NCBI RefSeq assembly: GCF_003568845.1
Contig: NZ_CP030127.1
Span: 837,501 to 901,500 of the forward strand
Length of the DNA stretch: 64,000 nucleotides
Reading direction: 5' to 3'
From: Indioceanicola profundi
GTDB lineage: Bacteria; Pseudomonadota; Alphaproteobacteria; Azospirillales; Azospirillaceae
Position numbers and translations under genes: made by a program. The stretch's first letter is position 1, and the number at the start of each line of letters is the position of its first letter. Below the pieces are notes generated by a model. It had not been told where the DNA came from. It was given only the letters and a program-made list of their open reading frames with translations, and made no database searches. Below are positions 53,342-62,516 of this stretch, one piece after another.

Positions 53342-55387
53342 ATGACTTCCCGACCGCATCTGTTCCTGCGGGCTTCACTGGCCGTTCTAGGCCTGAGCCT
53401 CACCACGCCGGCCCGCGCCGAAACACCCCCACGTACGGCCGCATCGGCCAACGACGCGTCCTTCATCATCGATGAGCTTATCGTGACCGGGTCGCGCATC
53501 CGGTCCAGCGCCAACGTCTTTACCTCTGTCGACGCCATCGGCGCTGACCAGATCGAAAGGCAGAGTGTCGACAATGCGTGGGAACTGCTGGGCCGTATGC
53601 CGGGCGTCCTGCTCACCGATTTCAACCAGGGCACGACCTCCGGCAAGTTTTCGTTCCGCGGTTTCAACGGCGAAGGCGAGATCAATGCCGTTAAGCTGCT
53701 GATCGACGGCATTCCCAGCAACAGCAATGACGGCAACATGCCGTTCATCGACATGGTGTTCCCGCTGGAGCTGGAATCCATCGAGACCGTCCGCGGGACC
53801 ACCGATCCCCGCTGGGGCATCTACAACATCGCCGGCAGCGCCGACATGCGCACCAGGACCGGCGGCGACTATCTGCTGGCCCGCCTGACCGGCGGCAGCT
53901 ACGGCACTGCAGAGGCGCAGGTCGTCGCCGGGGCCGAGGCCGGCGGGTTGAGCCAGAACTATATGTCCGCTTATCGGCAATCCAACGGCTACCGCGACCA
54001 TGCGGAATTCGACCGGGTTAGCGCAGCCGGCAAGTGGTTCTACGCGTTGAACGGCGGCGCGACCAGGATCGGGGCCATCGCACGCTACGCGCAGAACAGA
54101 GCGGAGGAGCCGGGCTATCTGACATTCGAGGATTCCAGAACGACGCCGCAGCTTTCCTACCCCTTTTCGGAGACGGATGGCGGGCGACGGCACCTCGGCC
54201 AGTTCAGCCTGCATCTGGACGCCGACATTACCGATGAGTTGGATGCATCCGCCAAAGCCTATGTGAACCGCTTCAAGGACCGGCGCTGGGTTCAGTTCTC
54301 AGCCGATGTCGCCCAGCAGGAGCGGATTGCCGACGAGTGGCATTGGGGCGGCGTTGCGGCCGTGCACTACACGCCCTCGATCAGCTTCCTGCACGGTCTG
54401 ACCATTGAGGGCGGTGGAGACTTCCAGATCCAGGAGAATGAAAGCCTGCGCTATCTCACCGCCCAGCGGGAGCGCACGCGTCAGACCCGCGATCAGAGTT
54501 TCGATTTCGACATCTATGGCGGTTATGTGCAGGCCGTTATCGAACCTGTCAGCTTTCTGAAGATCGGCCCGGCCTACAGGATCGACGTGCTCGACGGCTC
54601 CTTCCGGGACGGTCTGACCGGTGGGCGCTACGAGATCAACGACTATGGCGTCATCGAGCAGCCGAAGCTGAGCGCCGCGCTCACGCCCATCGATGGCATC
54701 GTGCTCTACGGCAACTGGGGACGCACCTTCCAGACCGGCGTCGGATCGGGCGCCTACAAGGTCCCACCGCGCACCGCCGATCTGGAACCGTCAATCAACG
54801 AGGGCTGGGAAGCGGGCGTCAAGCTCACCCATGGCGACTGGGTGGAAACGCGTTTGGCCTATTGGGAGCAGACAGCCTCCGGCGAGGTGCGGCGGCGCTT
54901 GAACGACCCGCTCGGCGATTTCGACAATCTTGGCCGTACGAAGCGGGAGGGCATCGATGCACAGATCAACCTCCACCCGTGGGAGGCGGTCGAGCTATGG
55001 CTTGCCTATGCGTGGCAGCGCGCCCTGATCGTGGAGCCGGACCCGGCCTCCCCGGCCACCCGCGGCAACCGGATCGACCATGTTCCGGCGCACCTCGTCT
55101 CGGGCGGGGTGGATGTCCAGGTCACGCCCTTGCTGCGCCTCTCCCTCTGGGGAAACGGGCAGAGCAGCTACTATCTGGAGCAGACGAATACGGCGGGACG
55201 GTTCGGCGACTACGTCCTGCTGCATGTCGAGGCGGCGTACCGGATCAGCGAATCCCTCGAGGCATCCATCCAGGTCAAGAACCTGACGAACACCTACTAC
55301 GGATATGTCTGGTGGGACGGCGCGCAGAGCCTGCACTCGCCGGGCGACCGGCGGGCCGTCTACGGCACCCTTGGCCTTCGGTTCTGA
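53342..55387 (+). CDS. TonB-dependent outer-membrane receptor
   Basis: 681 residues from the ATG at 53342 (signal peptide MTSRPHLFLRASLAVLGLSL, cleavage near ARAE). A TonB-box-like IIDELIVTGSRIR precedes the plug (GKFSFRGFNGEGEINAVKLL, ETVRGTTDPRWGIYNIAGSA). The barrel ends with the aromatic GTLGLRF. Position inside a copper-handling gene set suggests uptake of copper or a copper chelate, as for OprC/NosA-type receptors. No copper-specific motif was recognised, and a siderophore substrate is possible. Twelve bases before the PepSY gene. Confidence 0.88.
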   Translation: MTSRPHLFLRASLAVLGLSLTTPARAETPPRTAASANDASFIIDELIVTGSRIRSSANVFTSVDAIGADQIERQSVDNAWELLGRMPGVLLTDFNQGTTSGKFSFRGFNGEGEINAVKLLIDGIPSNSNDGNMPFIDMVFPLELESIETVRGTTDPRWGIYNIAGSADMRTRTGGDYLLARLTGGSYGTAEAQVVAGAEAGGLSQNYMSAYRQSNGYRDHAEFDRVSAAGKWFYALNGGATRIGAIARYAQNRAEEPGYLTFEDSRTTPQLSYPFSETDGGRRHLGQFSLHLDADITDELDASAKAYVNRFKDRRWVQFSADVAQQERIADEWHWGGVAAVHYTPSISFLHGLTIEGGGDFQIQENESLRYLTAQRERTRQTRDQSFDFDIYGGYVQAVIEPVSFLKIGPAYRIDVLDGSFRDGLTGGRYEINDYGVIEQPKLSAALTPIDGIVLYGNWGRTFQTGVGSGAYKVPPRTADLEPSINEGWEAGVKLTHGDWVETRLAYWEQTASGEVRRRLNDPLGDFDNLGRTKREGIDAQINLHPWEAVELWLAYAWQRALIVEPDPASPATRGNRIDHVPAHLVSGGVDVQVTPLLRLSLWGNGQSSYYLEQTNTAGRFGDYVLLHVEAAYRISESLEASIQVKNLTNTYYGYVWWDGAQSLHSPGDRRAVYGTLGLRF

Positions 55388-55399
55388 CGGGAGACAGAG

Positions 55400-56644
55400 A
55401 TGAAACCCTGTTCCGTCGATGGCAAATCCGCTACGCCGCGCCGCTGGTTGCGCAGCTTCTGGCGTCTGGCCCACCTTTATCTCGGCCTGTCGACTGGCGC
55501 CTTGTTCGTCCTGGCCGGAATCACCGGCAGCATTCTGGTCTATTACGTCGAGATCGACCGCTGGCTGAACCCCGAGATACGGGCCGTGGCGTCCAATGCC
55601 CGCCCTTCCTCCTACGAGGACGTGTTCCGTGCTCTTCAGCAGTCTGCGCCCGAGCGAATCGGCGCATGGCGCATCGAAGTGACGGAAAGCGGCGGGGCCA
55701 TTCCCGTACGCTTCTACAAGCCGTCGGAGAGGGCCGGACACGGCTTCAGCCCCTTGATGGCCTGGGTCGATCCGGAAACGCTGGAGGTGGTGCGCAGCAC
55801 CTTCTGGGGCGACTACGCCATGACCTGGATCTACGACCTGCACTTCCGCCTGCTCCTGGGACCGGCAGGGGCCACCATCATGGGGATCGCGGGGCTGGTC
55901 CTGTTGGTTCTGATGCTGAGCGGCGTGTATCTCTGGTGGCCCGCTAGAGGGAAATGGCTGTCCGGCCTGACGGTCAAGGCCAGGACGTCGCCGCAACGAC
56001 GGATCTATGACATCCACAAGGTAACGGGCGTGTACGGGCTGGCGGTGCTGCTGGTCCTTGTCCTGACGGGCGTGGTGCTGAGCCTGCCCGGAACAGTGCG
56101 CCCGCTTCTGGACCGGATGTCCCCCCTGCACGCGCCCTCGGCCGTGTCGCAATGGGTGCCTGGGGCGGAGCGGATCGCGGTGGACATGGCTATGCGCATC
56201 GCGCAGGCGCGGTTCCCGGGGGCCGAGCTGGCATGGATCGAGACTCCGGCCGGCCCCAACGGAACCTTCCGCATCAATCTCTGGCAGGAGGGAGAGCCGA
56301 GCCGGCGCTTCCCGCGCACCAATGTCTGGATCGATCCGTCCTCCGGTCACATCCTGGATGTGCGCGACGGCCGCAATGATAGTGCAGGCGATACCCTGCT
56401 CGCCTGGATGCACCCGCTGCACAGCGGGGAGGCGTTCGGTACAGCGGGCCGTTTGCTGATCCTGCTGTCCGGCATCCTGCCGGTGCTGCTGTTCGCGACC
56501 GGCTTGGTCCGGTGGCGGCAGAAGCAGGACGGTCGCAGCACTGCCCGCCTGAAGTCCGTCGCATCCGAGGTCCGGCCGAAGTCGCACCGCGGTCCAGAAA
56601 TCCGTGCTTCTGTCACCCCCGAACAGGCTTCCCAAGCGGGTTAG
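55400..56644 (+). CDS. PepSY-associated membrane protein (PiuB-like)
   Basis: 414 residues with four membrane segments. The first is typical of the family (RLAHLYLGLSTGALFVLAGI), the second follows YDLHFRLLLGPAGATIMGIA, the third RIYDIHKVTGVYGLAVLLVL, the fourth LLILLSGILPVLLFATGLV. His residues in each helix region could bind heme or metal. Such proteins accompany TonB receptors and are thought to be inner-membrane metal/siderophore reductases or permeases. Coupled to the receptor gene (12-base gap). Confidence 0.85.
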   Translation: MKPCSVDGKSATPRRWLRSFWRLAHLYLGLSTGALFVLAGITGSILVYYVEIDRWLNPEIRAVASNARPSSYEDVFRALQQSAPERIGAWRIEVTESGGAIPVRFYKPSERAGHGFSPLMAWVDPETLEVVRSTFWGDYAMTWIYDLHFRLLLGPAGATIMGIAGLVLLVLMLSGVYLWWPARGKWLSGLTVKARTSPQRRIYDIHKVTGVYGLAVLLVLVLTGVVLSLPGTVRPLLDRMSPLHAPSAVSQWVPGAERIAVDMAMRIAQARFPGAELAWIETPAGPNGTFRINLWQEGEPSRRFPRTNVWIDPSSGHILDVRDGRNDSAGDTLLAWMHPLHSGEAFGTAGRLLILLSGILPVLLFATGLVRWRQKQDGRSTARLKSVASEVRPKSHRGPEIRASVTPEQASQAG

Positions 56645-56774
56645 CCCATAAACGGCCAGAAAGAACAGCGCAACGCAGATCGTCCTATGGGCATGCCGGG
56701 GCGATTACGGTGCAAGCGCATCCCGTCCGGCAAATGGATCTTGGAATGTCATTGCCAGAGAAGGGTACGCAGAG

Positions 56775-59700
56775 ATGACGAATCCTCGTGTCTTCATTTC
56801 CTCCGATATTGGCGGAAGCGACAAGGACGATGATCAATCTCTTGTCCATGCACTTCTTTATGCCGATGACCTGCGAATTGAAGGCCTGGTGTCTTCTCCT
56901 GCACCCCATGGCGGTCGCGCCAAGGACATCCATGAGGTGATCGATGCCTACGCCAAGGATTACGCGAACCTCAAGAGCCACTCCTCGGACTATCCCACGC
57001 CGGACTATCTGCGCTCAGTGACGCACCAGGGTTCGACCAGCGCCCAGCCCTCGGCCGGCTATTCCAACTCCACCGCCGGTTCGCGCGCCATCGTTGAGGC
57101 CGCCCGCGAGGGGTCGGCGTCCGATCCGCTCTACATCCTGACCTGGGGCGCCATGACCGATGTCGCCCAGGCGCTGCATGATGCGCCGGACATCGTGAAC
57201 AAGATCCGCCTGCTCTCGATCGGGGCCACCAACACGACCTTCGACAAGAACGCCCGCGACTACATCTACAACAACATGGATAAGGGCGAGGCGTTCGAGA
57301 ACCTCTGGTGGGTCGAGAACAACTCCACCTTCCGCGGCATGTACGCCAGCTCCAGCGGCGCCAACGATCCCTCGATCCACAATGGCTGGATCGACGCCAA
57401 TGTGAAGGGCCATGGCGCGCTCGGCGAATACTTCGCCAGGATGAGCGTGGATCTTTACGGGGCCGGCTCTGTCGATGGCCTGAAGATGGGCGACACCCCC
57501 TCGCTCATGTACCTGCTGGACAATGCACAGAAAGGTGATCCTAGCGACGATGGTTGGGGCGGCAGCTTCAAAAGGACGGGGCACGCGGACAACTACTGGA
57601 CGGACAGCGAGTCCGGCGGTGACAGGCTGGGCTCCTACAATGGCGCCAAGACGGTCTATGAGCACCGCAACGAGTATCTGAAGGACTTCGCCGCCCGTCT
57701 GGACCGCGCCAAATCCTCGGGCGACAACAAGGATGAGAGCCCGGCTCCGGCTCCGTCAAAGCCTGCTCCGGCGCCGCCGCCGGAACCGGAGGCATCCCCG
57801 GACATGCCGAAGCCGGAGCCGGAGAAGGAACCGCCCCCGCCCCGTGAGCCCGAGATGGCGGTCGCGAGGATCTCCGTCGGCAGAACTGAAGCCGAGGACC
57901 TCGACCTGTCCGAGAGTTATGAGGTCGGAACTGACAGCAGGGCATCCGGTGACATCTTTGTCGAACTCTCCGGCAATGGCGCGCTCTCGGGCGCGTTCTC
58001 AGGCCCGTCCGATCGCTATGATGTGAGTTTCGGTTTCCGGAACGGCAATAGCGATACCGTTCCCTTCACCGTGCGCCTTAATCTCGACAAAGGCGATGTC
58101 CTGAACCTCTCCGCCACCCACTGGCGTGGCGACTTCGCCCGGCTCGACTGGCTGGACATCAGGAAGGCGGAGGGGAACACCCCGGACTCCGATGGCTCCG
58201 CTGTCAGCGATTGGATGCAGGTCGACAGCGCCGCCAGCTTCCTCCTAACCGTCGATGAGAAGAACGCTGCTGCCTGGGCTGTGGCAAACGGCAGTCACCC
58301 CGCCGAACCGGAGGAAGGAACCGACCCTGAGGAGGAAAGCGAGCTTCCCCCCGTCACCTGGATCGGCGTCGAGGCCACTGGGCTGCCGGGCGAAGACGCC
58401 GTCATCACGGTCGGCGGCACCGAAGCAGAGACGCTCGATCTGGAAGAATACAAGGTCGAAGGGCGCGGAAGCGCGTCCGCCGGTTCGTCCATCACGGTGG
58501 ATGGAAGCGGACAGGCATCCGGAGTCTTCTCCGGCCCACCCGGCAGATACGATCTGAGCGTCGGCTATATCAATGAGGATGATGGGGAGGCCACCTGGAC
58601 GGTTCTGATCAACGGTGAAAAGGTCGACAGCTGGATTGGAACAGGCGGCAGAAACAGCACCGAATTCCGCAAAATAGCGTTGGATCTGCTGCCCGGCGAC
58701 AGGATCATCCTGGCCGGCGAGGCTGACGGTTCGGAATATGCCCGCTTCGATTCCGTAACCATCGACCCGGCCTGGGGCTCCGCCATCACGGAAGGAAGAA
58801 CCGAAGCGGAGACGCTGTCACTCGGCGGCGGCTACATTGTCGAAACGCGCGGCGATGCCTCCGCCGGAAGCCTGATCATGGTGGATGGCAGCGGTCAGGC
58901 CGCCGGGATTTTCACCGGCGCTTCCGGCACTCATGAGATCACGGTTGGCTACCTGAACGAGGATAACGGAACCTCCAGCTTCGCCGTGCTGATCAACGGG
59001 GTAGAGGCGAACGCCTGGACCGGGACCGGCGGCAGCAACAAAGAATCGACGCGAAGCTTCACTGCCGACCTGAAGACAGGCGATACCATCACCCTGGCCG
59101 GCACGCAGGAGAGCCAGGAACGTGCCCGGTTCGACTGGCTGACTGTGGACCCCGTGGGTACGGATGTGCCGACGCCCAAGCCCGTGCAGAAACCAGAGTC
59201 GACGCCGGAGCCGGTGAAAGCCGAGCCTTCCGGTCTTCAGAACGGGGATTTCGACGCCTTCGCCTTTGTGGGTCAGTCGAACGCGGCCGGTCACTTCTTC
59301 AAGCGCGGCGGGGACCAGTCCGGCGGCTCGCTCGGCAGCGATGTGTTCGAGAAGACCCTGTCGGCCAAGCTGGACGGGGCGGTGAAGACCATCAACGCCG
59401 CCAGCTCGGGCAGCGGTTCGAACGAGAAGGTGGACGGTTCGAGCTACTGGTGGAACCTCAGCCAGGACAAGCCCGGCCCGGCGCTGCGCGAGGCCGTGTC
59501 CAAGATCAAGGCCGGTCTCGGCGGCAAGGATCTCGACGGCTTCATCTGGGCCCAGGGCGAGGACGACGCCCGTGCGGTCAAGAGCGACTGGAGCAACCTG
59601 TCCGAGGTGGTGAACGACTTCACCACCGCCACCAGGAAGGTGTTCGGCTACCTGCAGGACCAGTTCGGGGACGACCTGCCGATCTTCGTCCAGGAGCTGG

Positions 59701-59951
59701 GCGCCTTCCGCCAGGACAATGCCTGGCTGGACGGCCCCGTCGGGGCGCTGGACAAGCTCCGCGAGGCCCAATCCAAGCTGATCTCCGGCATGGATGACGT
59801 GTATCTGGGCGCAAAGACCGCCGGTCTAGCCGCCTATGACGACATTCACTTCAACAATGCCTCGTACGGCACGATCGCGATGCGTCTGGCCGACAGCGTC
59901 GCCGTCGAACTGGTCGGTTTTCGTGGCGTTGCCGCTGTCGGCGACGCGTGA
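56775..59951 (+). CDS. Modular carbohydrate-active protein: DUF1593 - three beta-sandwich repeats - CE6-like esterase
   Basis: 1058 residues. Residues 1-315 are a DUF1593 domain, a nucleoside-hydrolase-like fold, with SSDIGGSDKDDDQSLVHALL (Asp cluster) at the N-terminus. A Pro/Glu-rich linker (about 318-362) follows. Three related units start with a G-x-TEAE-x-L motif at about 365, 542 and 670; the last two are alike throughout and resemble carbohydrate-binding sandwiches. After a second Pro linker, an SGNH/CE6 acetylesterase domain has its Ser in FVGQSNAAG (about 832), WAQGEDDA, and Asp/His in YDDIHFNN (about 1021). No Sec or Tat signal is seen. Probably acts on a glycan, but export route and substrate are unknown. 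Confidence 0.8.
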   Translation: MTNPRVFISSDIGGSDKDDDQSLVHALLYADDLRIEGLVSSPAPHGGRAKDIHEVIDAYAKDYANLKSHSSDYPTPDYLRSVTHQGSTSAQPSAGYSNSTAGSRAIVEAAREGSASDPLYILTWGAMTDVAQALHDAPDIVNKIRLLSIGATNTTFDKNARDYIYNNMDKGEAFENLWWVENNSTFRGMYASSSGANDPSIHNGWIDANVKGHGALGEYFARMSVDLYGAGSVDGLKMGDTPSLMYLLDNAQKGDPSDDGWGGSFKRTGHADNYWTDSESGGDRLGSYNGAKTVYEHRNEYLKDFAARLDRAKSSGDNKDESPAPAPSKPAPAPPPEPEASPDMPKPEPEKEPPPPREPEMAVARISVGRTEAEDLDLSESYEVGTDSRASGDIFVELSGNGALSGAFSGPSDRYDVSFGFRNGNSDTVPFTVRLNLDKGDVLNLSATHWRGDFARLDWLDIRKAEGNTPDSDGSAVSDWMQVDSAASFLLTVDEKNAAAWAVANGSHPAEPEEGTDPEEESELPPVTWIGVEATGLPGEDAVITVGGTEAETLDLEEYKVEGRGSASAGSSITVDGSGQASGVFSGPPGRYDLSVGYINEDDGEATWTVLINGEKVDSWIGTGGRNSTEFRKIALDLLPGDRIILAGEADGSEYARFDSVTIDPAWGSAITEGRTEAETLSLGGGYIVETRGDASAGSLIMVDGSGQAAGIFTGASGTHEITVGYLNEDNGTSSFAVLINGVEANAWTGTGGSNKESTRSFTADLKTGDTITLAGTQESQERARFDWLTVDPVGTDVPTPKPVQKPESTPEPVKAEPSGLQNGDFDAFAFVGQSNAAGHFFKRGGDQSGGSLGSDVFEKTLSAKLDGAVKTINAASSGSGSNEKVDGSSYWWNLSQDKPGPALREAVSKIKAGLGGKDLDGFIWAQGEDDARAVKSDWSNLSEVVNDFTTATRKVFGYLQDQFGDDLPIFVQELGAFRQDNAWLDGPVGALDKLREAQSKLISGMDDVYLGAKTAGLAAYDDIHFNNASYGTIAMRLADSVAVELVGFRGVAAVGDA

Positions 59952-59960
59952 GAATGGAAA

Positions 59961-59986
59961 CGGGGCGGCGTCGCAACGCCGCCCCG
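59961..59986. terminator. Bidirectional terminator hairpin
   Basis: An 11-bp perfect stem (CGGGGCGGCGT / ACGCCGCCCCG) with a 4-base loop between the convergent modular-protein and catalase genes. Confidence 0.6.
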
Positions 59987-60005
59987 GTCCAGGTCCGTGC
60001 CGCCG

Positions 60006-61739
60006 TTACTCGGCGGCCCGGCTCTGCGCCTGCTGACCCATGTTCCGCATTCCGCCAAGTACCTCTTCGGCCGTAGCCTTGTGGTTCTTGACGGAGCTCG
60101 TCCACTGGCCCCAGACGGTCGGGTCGATCTTGTCGCCGTTATTACCCAGATTCTGCAGACGGCGCTTATCATCTTCGGTCAGCACCTGCTTCGGCAGGGG
60201 CTGGAGGTGACGTACATCATCGGCGGAGATACCGAGCATCTCGCCCACCCGGTTGCCGTAATCGTCATGCACCAGCAGGAAATGCCAGATCATGCGTTCC
60301 TGCACGTCGCGTTCGCACTGCCCCAGCAGCGTGCCCATGTTCAGCACCAGATCGTCCCGCTCCCAATCCATCATGGTGCAGAAGCGGCCGCGGGCCTGGG
60401 AATAGTCGTTGCGGCGTTCGAGGACGCTACGGGTCAGGCGGCCACGGATTTCCGGCGAATTGTTCGGCTCTTCTCGCGGCGCTTCCATTAGGCCATTATG
60501 GATCGACGGTTCGAAGTTGATGTGCGGATTCTGGCCCGGTGCGAGGTCCCGGTAGAAGGACATCTGCCCGCCTACCTGATTGGTCGCCACCCGGGCATTC
60601 TTGGGGGCGTTGACCGGGAGCTGGAGATAGTTCGGGCCGACCCGGTAACGCTGGGTGTCGGAGTAGGAGAAGGTGCGGCCGACCAGCATCTTATCGTCGG
60701 AGAAGTCCAGACCGTCCACCAGCACGCCCGTGCCCATGGCGATCTGCTCATTCTCATTGAAGTGATCCTCCACATTGCGGTTCAGCGTCATGACGCCGAT
60801 CTTGCGCAACGGGAAATCCTTCTCCGGCCAGATCTTGGTGTCGTCCAGCGGGTCCCAATCCAGCTCGGGGTGGTCATGATCCTCCATGATCTGGACGAAC
60901 ACATCCCACTGCGGGTACTCGCCCCGCTCGATGGCCTCGTACAGATCCTTGGAGGCGGAGCCGAGGTCCTGGCCCTGCACCTTGGCCGCTTCCTCCGCCG
61001 TCAGGCTGGCAATGCCGCAGCGGGGATGGAAATGGTACTTCACCAGCACGGTCTCGCCCTGGGCATTGACCATCTTGTAGGTGTTTACGCCGAAGCCTTC
61101 CATGTGCCGGTAGCTGGCCGGAATTCCACGCGGGCTGAACAGGTGCGTCAGCATGTGCATGGACTCGGGCGTCTGGCTCATGAAGTCGAAGATCCGGTTC
61201 GGCTCCTGGCGGAAGGTCACCGGGTCAGGCTTCAGCGAGTGGATCACGTCCGGGAACTTGATGGCGTCGCGGATGAAGAACACCGCCAGGTTATTGCCGA
61301 CAAGGTCCCAATTGCCGTCTTCGGTATAGAATTTCACGGCGAAGCCGCGCGGATCGCGGGCGGTTTCCGAAGAATCGCGCCCACCGATGACGGTCGAGAA
61401 ACGAATGGCCAGCGGTGTCTTCTTGCCGGCCTGCTGGAACAGCTTGGCGCGGGTGTATTTGGACGCCGGCTCATCCCCGATCTTGCCGGTGGCCTCGAAC
61501 TCGCCATAGCAGACGAAGCCGCGGGCATGGACCACGCGCTCGGGAATGCGCTCGCGGTCGAAATGGGAGATCTTCTCCAGGAACTGATAGTTCTCCAGCG
61601 TGGCCGGACCGCGGCTGCCGACCGTCCGCTGGGACTGGTTGTTGGTGATCGGATGTCCCTGCCGGTTGGTCAGGACGCGCTCCGAGCCGTTCGGCGATCC
61701 ACCCATTCCGGAGCGGGGCTCGTTGGGGCTCTTGTCCAT
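60006..61739 (-). CDS. kat: Monofunctional heme catalase
   Basis: 577 residues from the ATG at 61739 (GGAGGAG upstream; the longer frame to 61871 is not needed). The catalytic His is in [19 protein letters not shown], the distal Asn in [19 protein letters not shown], and the proximal heme Tyr in [17 protein letters not shown]. The C-terminal ~90-residue extension after the core is helical and ends [16 protein letters not shown]. It breaks down hydrogen peroxide in the cytoplasm. An Irr-box-like palindrome lies about 170 bases upstream, so iron/heme control is likely. Confidence 0.95.
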   Translation of the reverse strand: MDKSPNEPRSGMGGSPNGSERVLTNRQGHPITNNQSQRTVGSRGPATLENYQFLEKISHFDRERIPERVVHARGFVCYGEFEATGKIGDEPASKYTRAKLFQQAGKKTPLAIRFSTVIGGRDSSETARDPRGFAVKFYTEDGNWDLVGNNLAVFFIRDAIKFPDVIHSLKPDPVTFRQEPNRIFDFMSQTPESMHMLTHLFSPRGIPASYRHMEGFGVNTYKMVNAQGETVLVKYHFHPRCGIASLTAEEAAKVQGQDLGSASKDLYEAIERGEYPQWDVFVQIMEDHDHPELDWDPLDDTKIWPEKDFPLRKIGVMTLNRNVEDHFNENEQIAMGTGVLVDGLDFSDDKMLVGRTFSYSDTQRYRVGPNYLQLPVNAPKNARVATNQVGGQMSFYRDLAPGQNPHINFEPSIHNGLMEAPREEPNNSPEIRGRLTRSVLERRNDYSQARGRFCTMMDWERDDLVLNMGTLLGQCERDVQERMIWHFLLVHDDYGNRVGEMLGISADDVRHLQPLPKQVLTEDDKRRLQNLGNNGDKIDPTVWGQWTSSVKNHKATAEEVLGGMRNMGQQAQSRAAE

Positions 61740-62181
61740 TGTCTCCTCCATGACGTTGTCGGCAACACCGAGATCGGTATCCGGCCAGGCTCCGAACCGC
61801 CTCGCGGGCGGCAGGACATGCAACAACCGGCCAGGAACGTAATCGACCCTCTGCATGCCGCGGCGTGGCATTGCAGTGTCTCAATCCCATCGGCGCAGCC
61901 CGCCGACAGATTAGAATTATTCTAAAGAATGGCTGTCAAGGAACCTTGGCCTGTGCCATCCTTAATTGCCCGTGCACGGCCGTTCTGACCGGACCTGCCT
62001 CTTTCGGCGGGCCATTCATACCGTGCAACGGCAGCCGGCAGCTTCCGGCTCGGCCCATTGTCAGTCGGGCTACGCAAGTTCCGGCCATCCGGAAACAGTC
62101 GGGATCGGCATCGGTCCCGTAGGTTCCGGCAAATAAACGGGCAGTCGCCGGCTGCCGGATAATCCAATGGGAGGTTCGGTG
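61740..62181. other. Divergent promoter region of catalase and a small unknown gene
   Basis: About 440 bases with no supported gene, holding the palindrome at 61911-61925 and presumably both divergent promoters. Confidence 0.45.
61911..61925. promoter_or_regulatory. Irr-type iron control element (ICE-like palindrome)
   Basis: TTAGAATTATTCTAA is a perfect 7-1-7 dyad that matches the ICE core TTAGAA-N3-TTCTAA bound by the alphaproteobacterial regulator Irr. It lies about 172 bases upstream of the catalase start in an otherwise GC-rich region. Fur/PerR-type operators have a different core. Irr itself is not encoded in the window. Confidence 0.65.
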
Positions 62182-62487
62182 ATGGTTCAGCCGATTGCCC
62201 TCAACGCTCACCGGGAAATCGCCGCCTTTGCCGAGACGGTGGCCGATATCTGCCGTCGGCGCCTGTGCGAGCGTCCGTTCGATCCCGTGCCGCTGGAGCA
62301 CATCATGGCCCAGACCATGGAGACCCGTCCGCGCGTCGAAGCCGCCGTCACGTGGCTTGAACGGGAGGAGCGCCTGCACCTCGGCCACTATGTCATGCGG
62401 TCGCGCCCACATGTGGCCGTGGACGCGGTGGACAGGATCGACGATGTCGTGATCAGGCTCAAGGAACGCGGAACGGCGGGCGGTTGA
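62182..62487 (+). CDS. Small protein of unknown function
   Basis: 101 residues from the ATG at 62182, with GGGAGG 8 bases upstream (an in-frame ATG at 62167 lies before that site). Helical and soluble: residues 1-30 include FAETVADICRRRLCE, the middle EHIMAQTMETRPRVEAAVTW is winged-helix-like, followed by LEREERLHLGHYVMRSR, possibly the wing. It may be a small DNA-binding or regulatory protein. No family was recognised. Divergent from catalase and convergent with the sensor kinase. Confidence 0.6.
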   Translation: MVQPIALNAHREIAAFAETVADICRRRLCERPFDPVPLEHIMAQTMETRPRVEAAVTWLEREERLHLGHYVMRSRPHVAVDAVDRIDDVVIRLKERGTAGG

Positions 62488-62516
62488 TGCCGCTCGGCAT
62501 TCCGCGCGGGTGCCGG

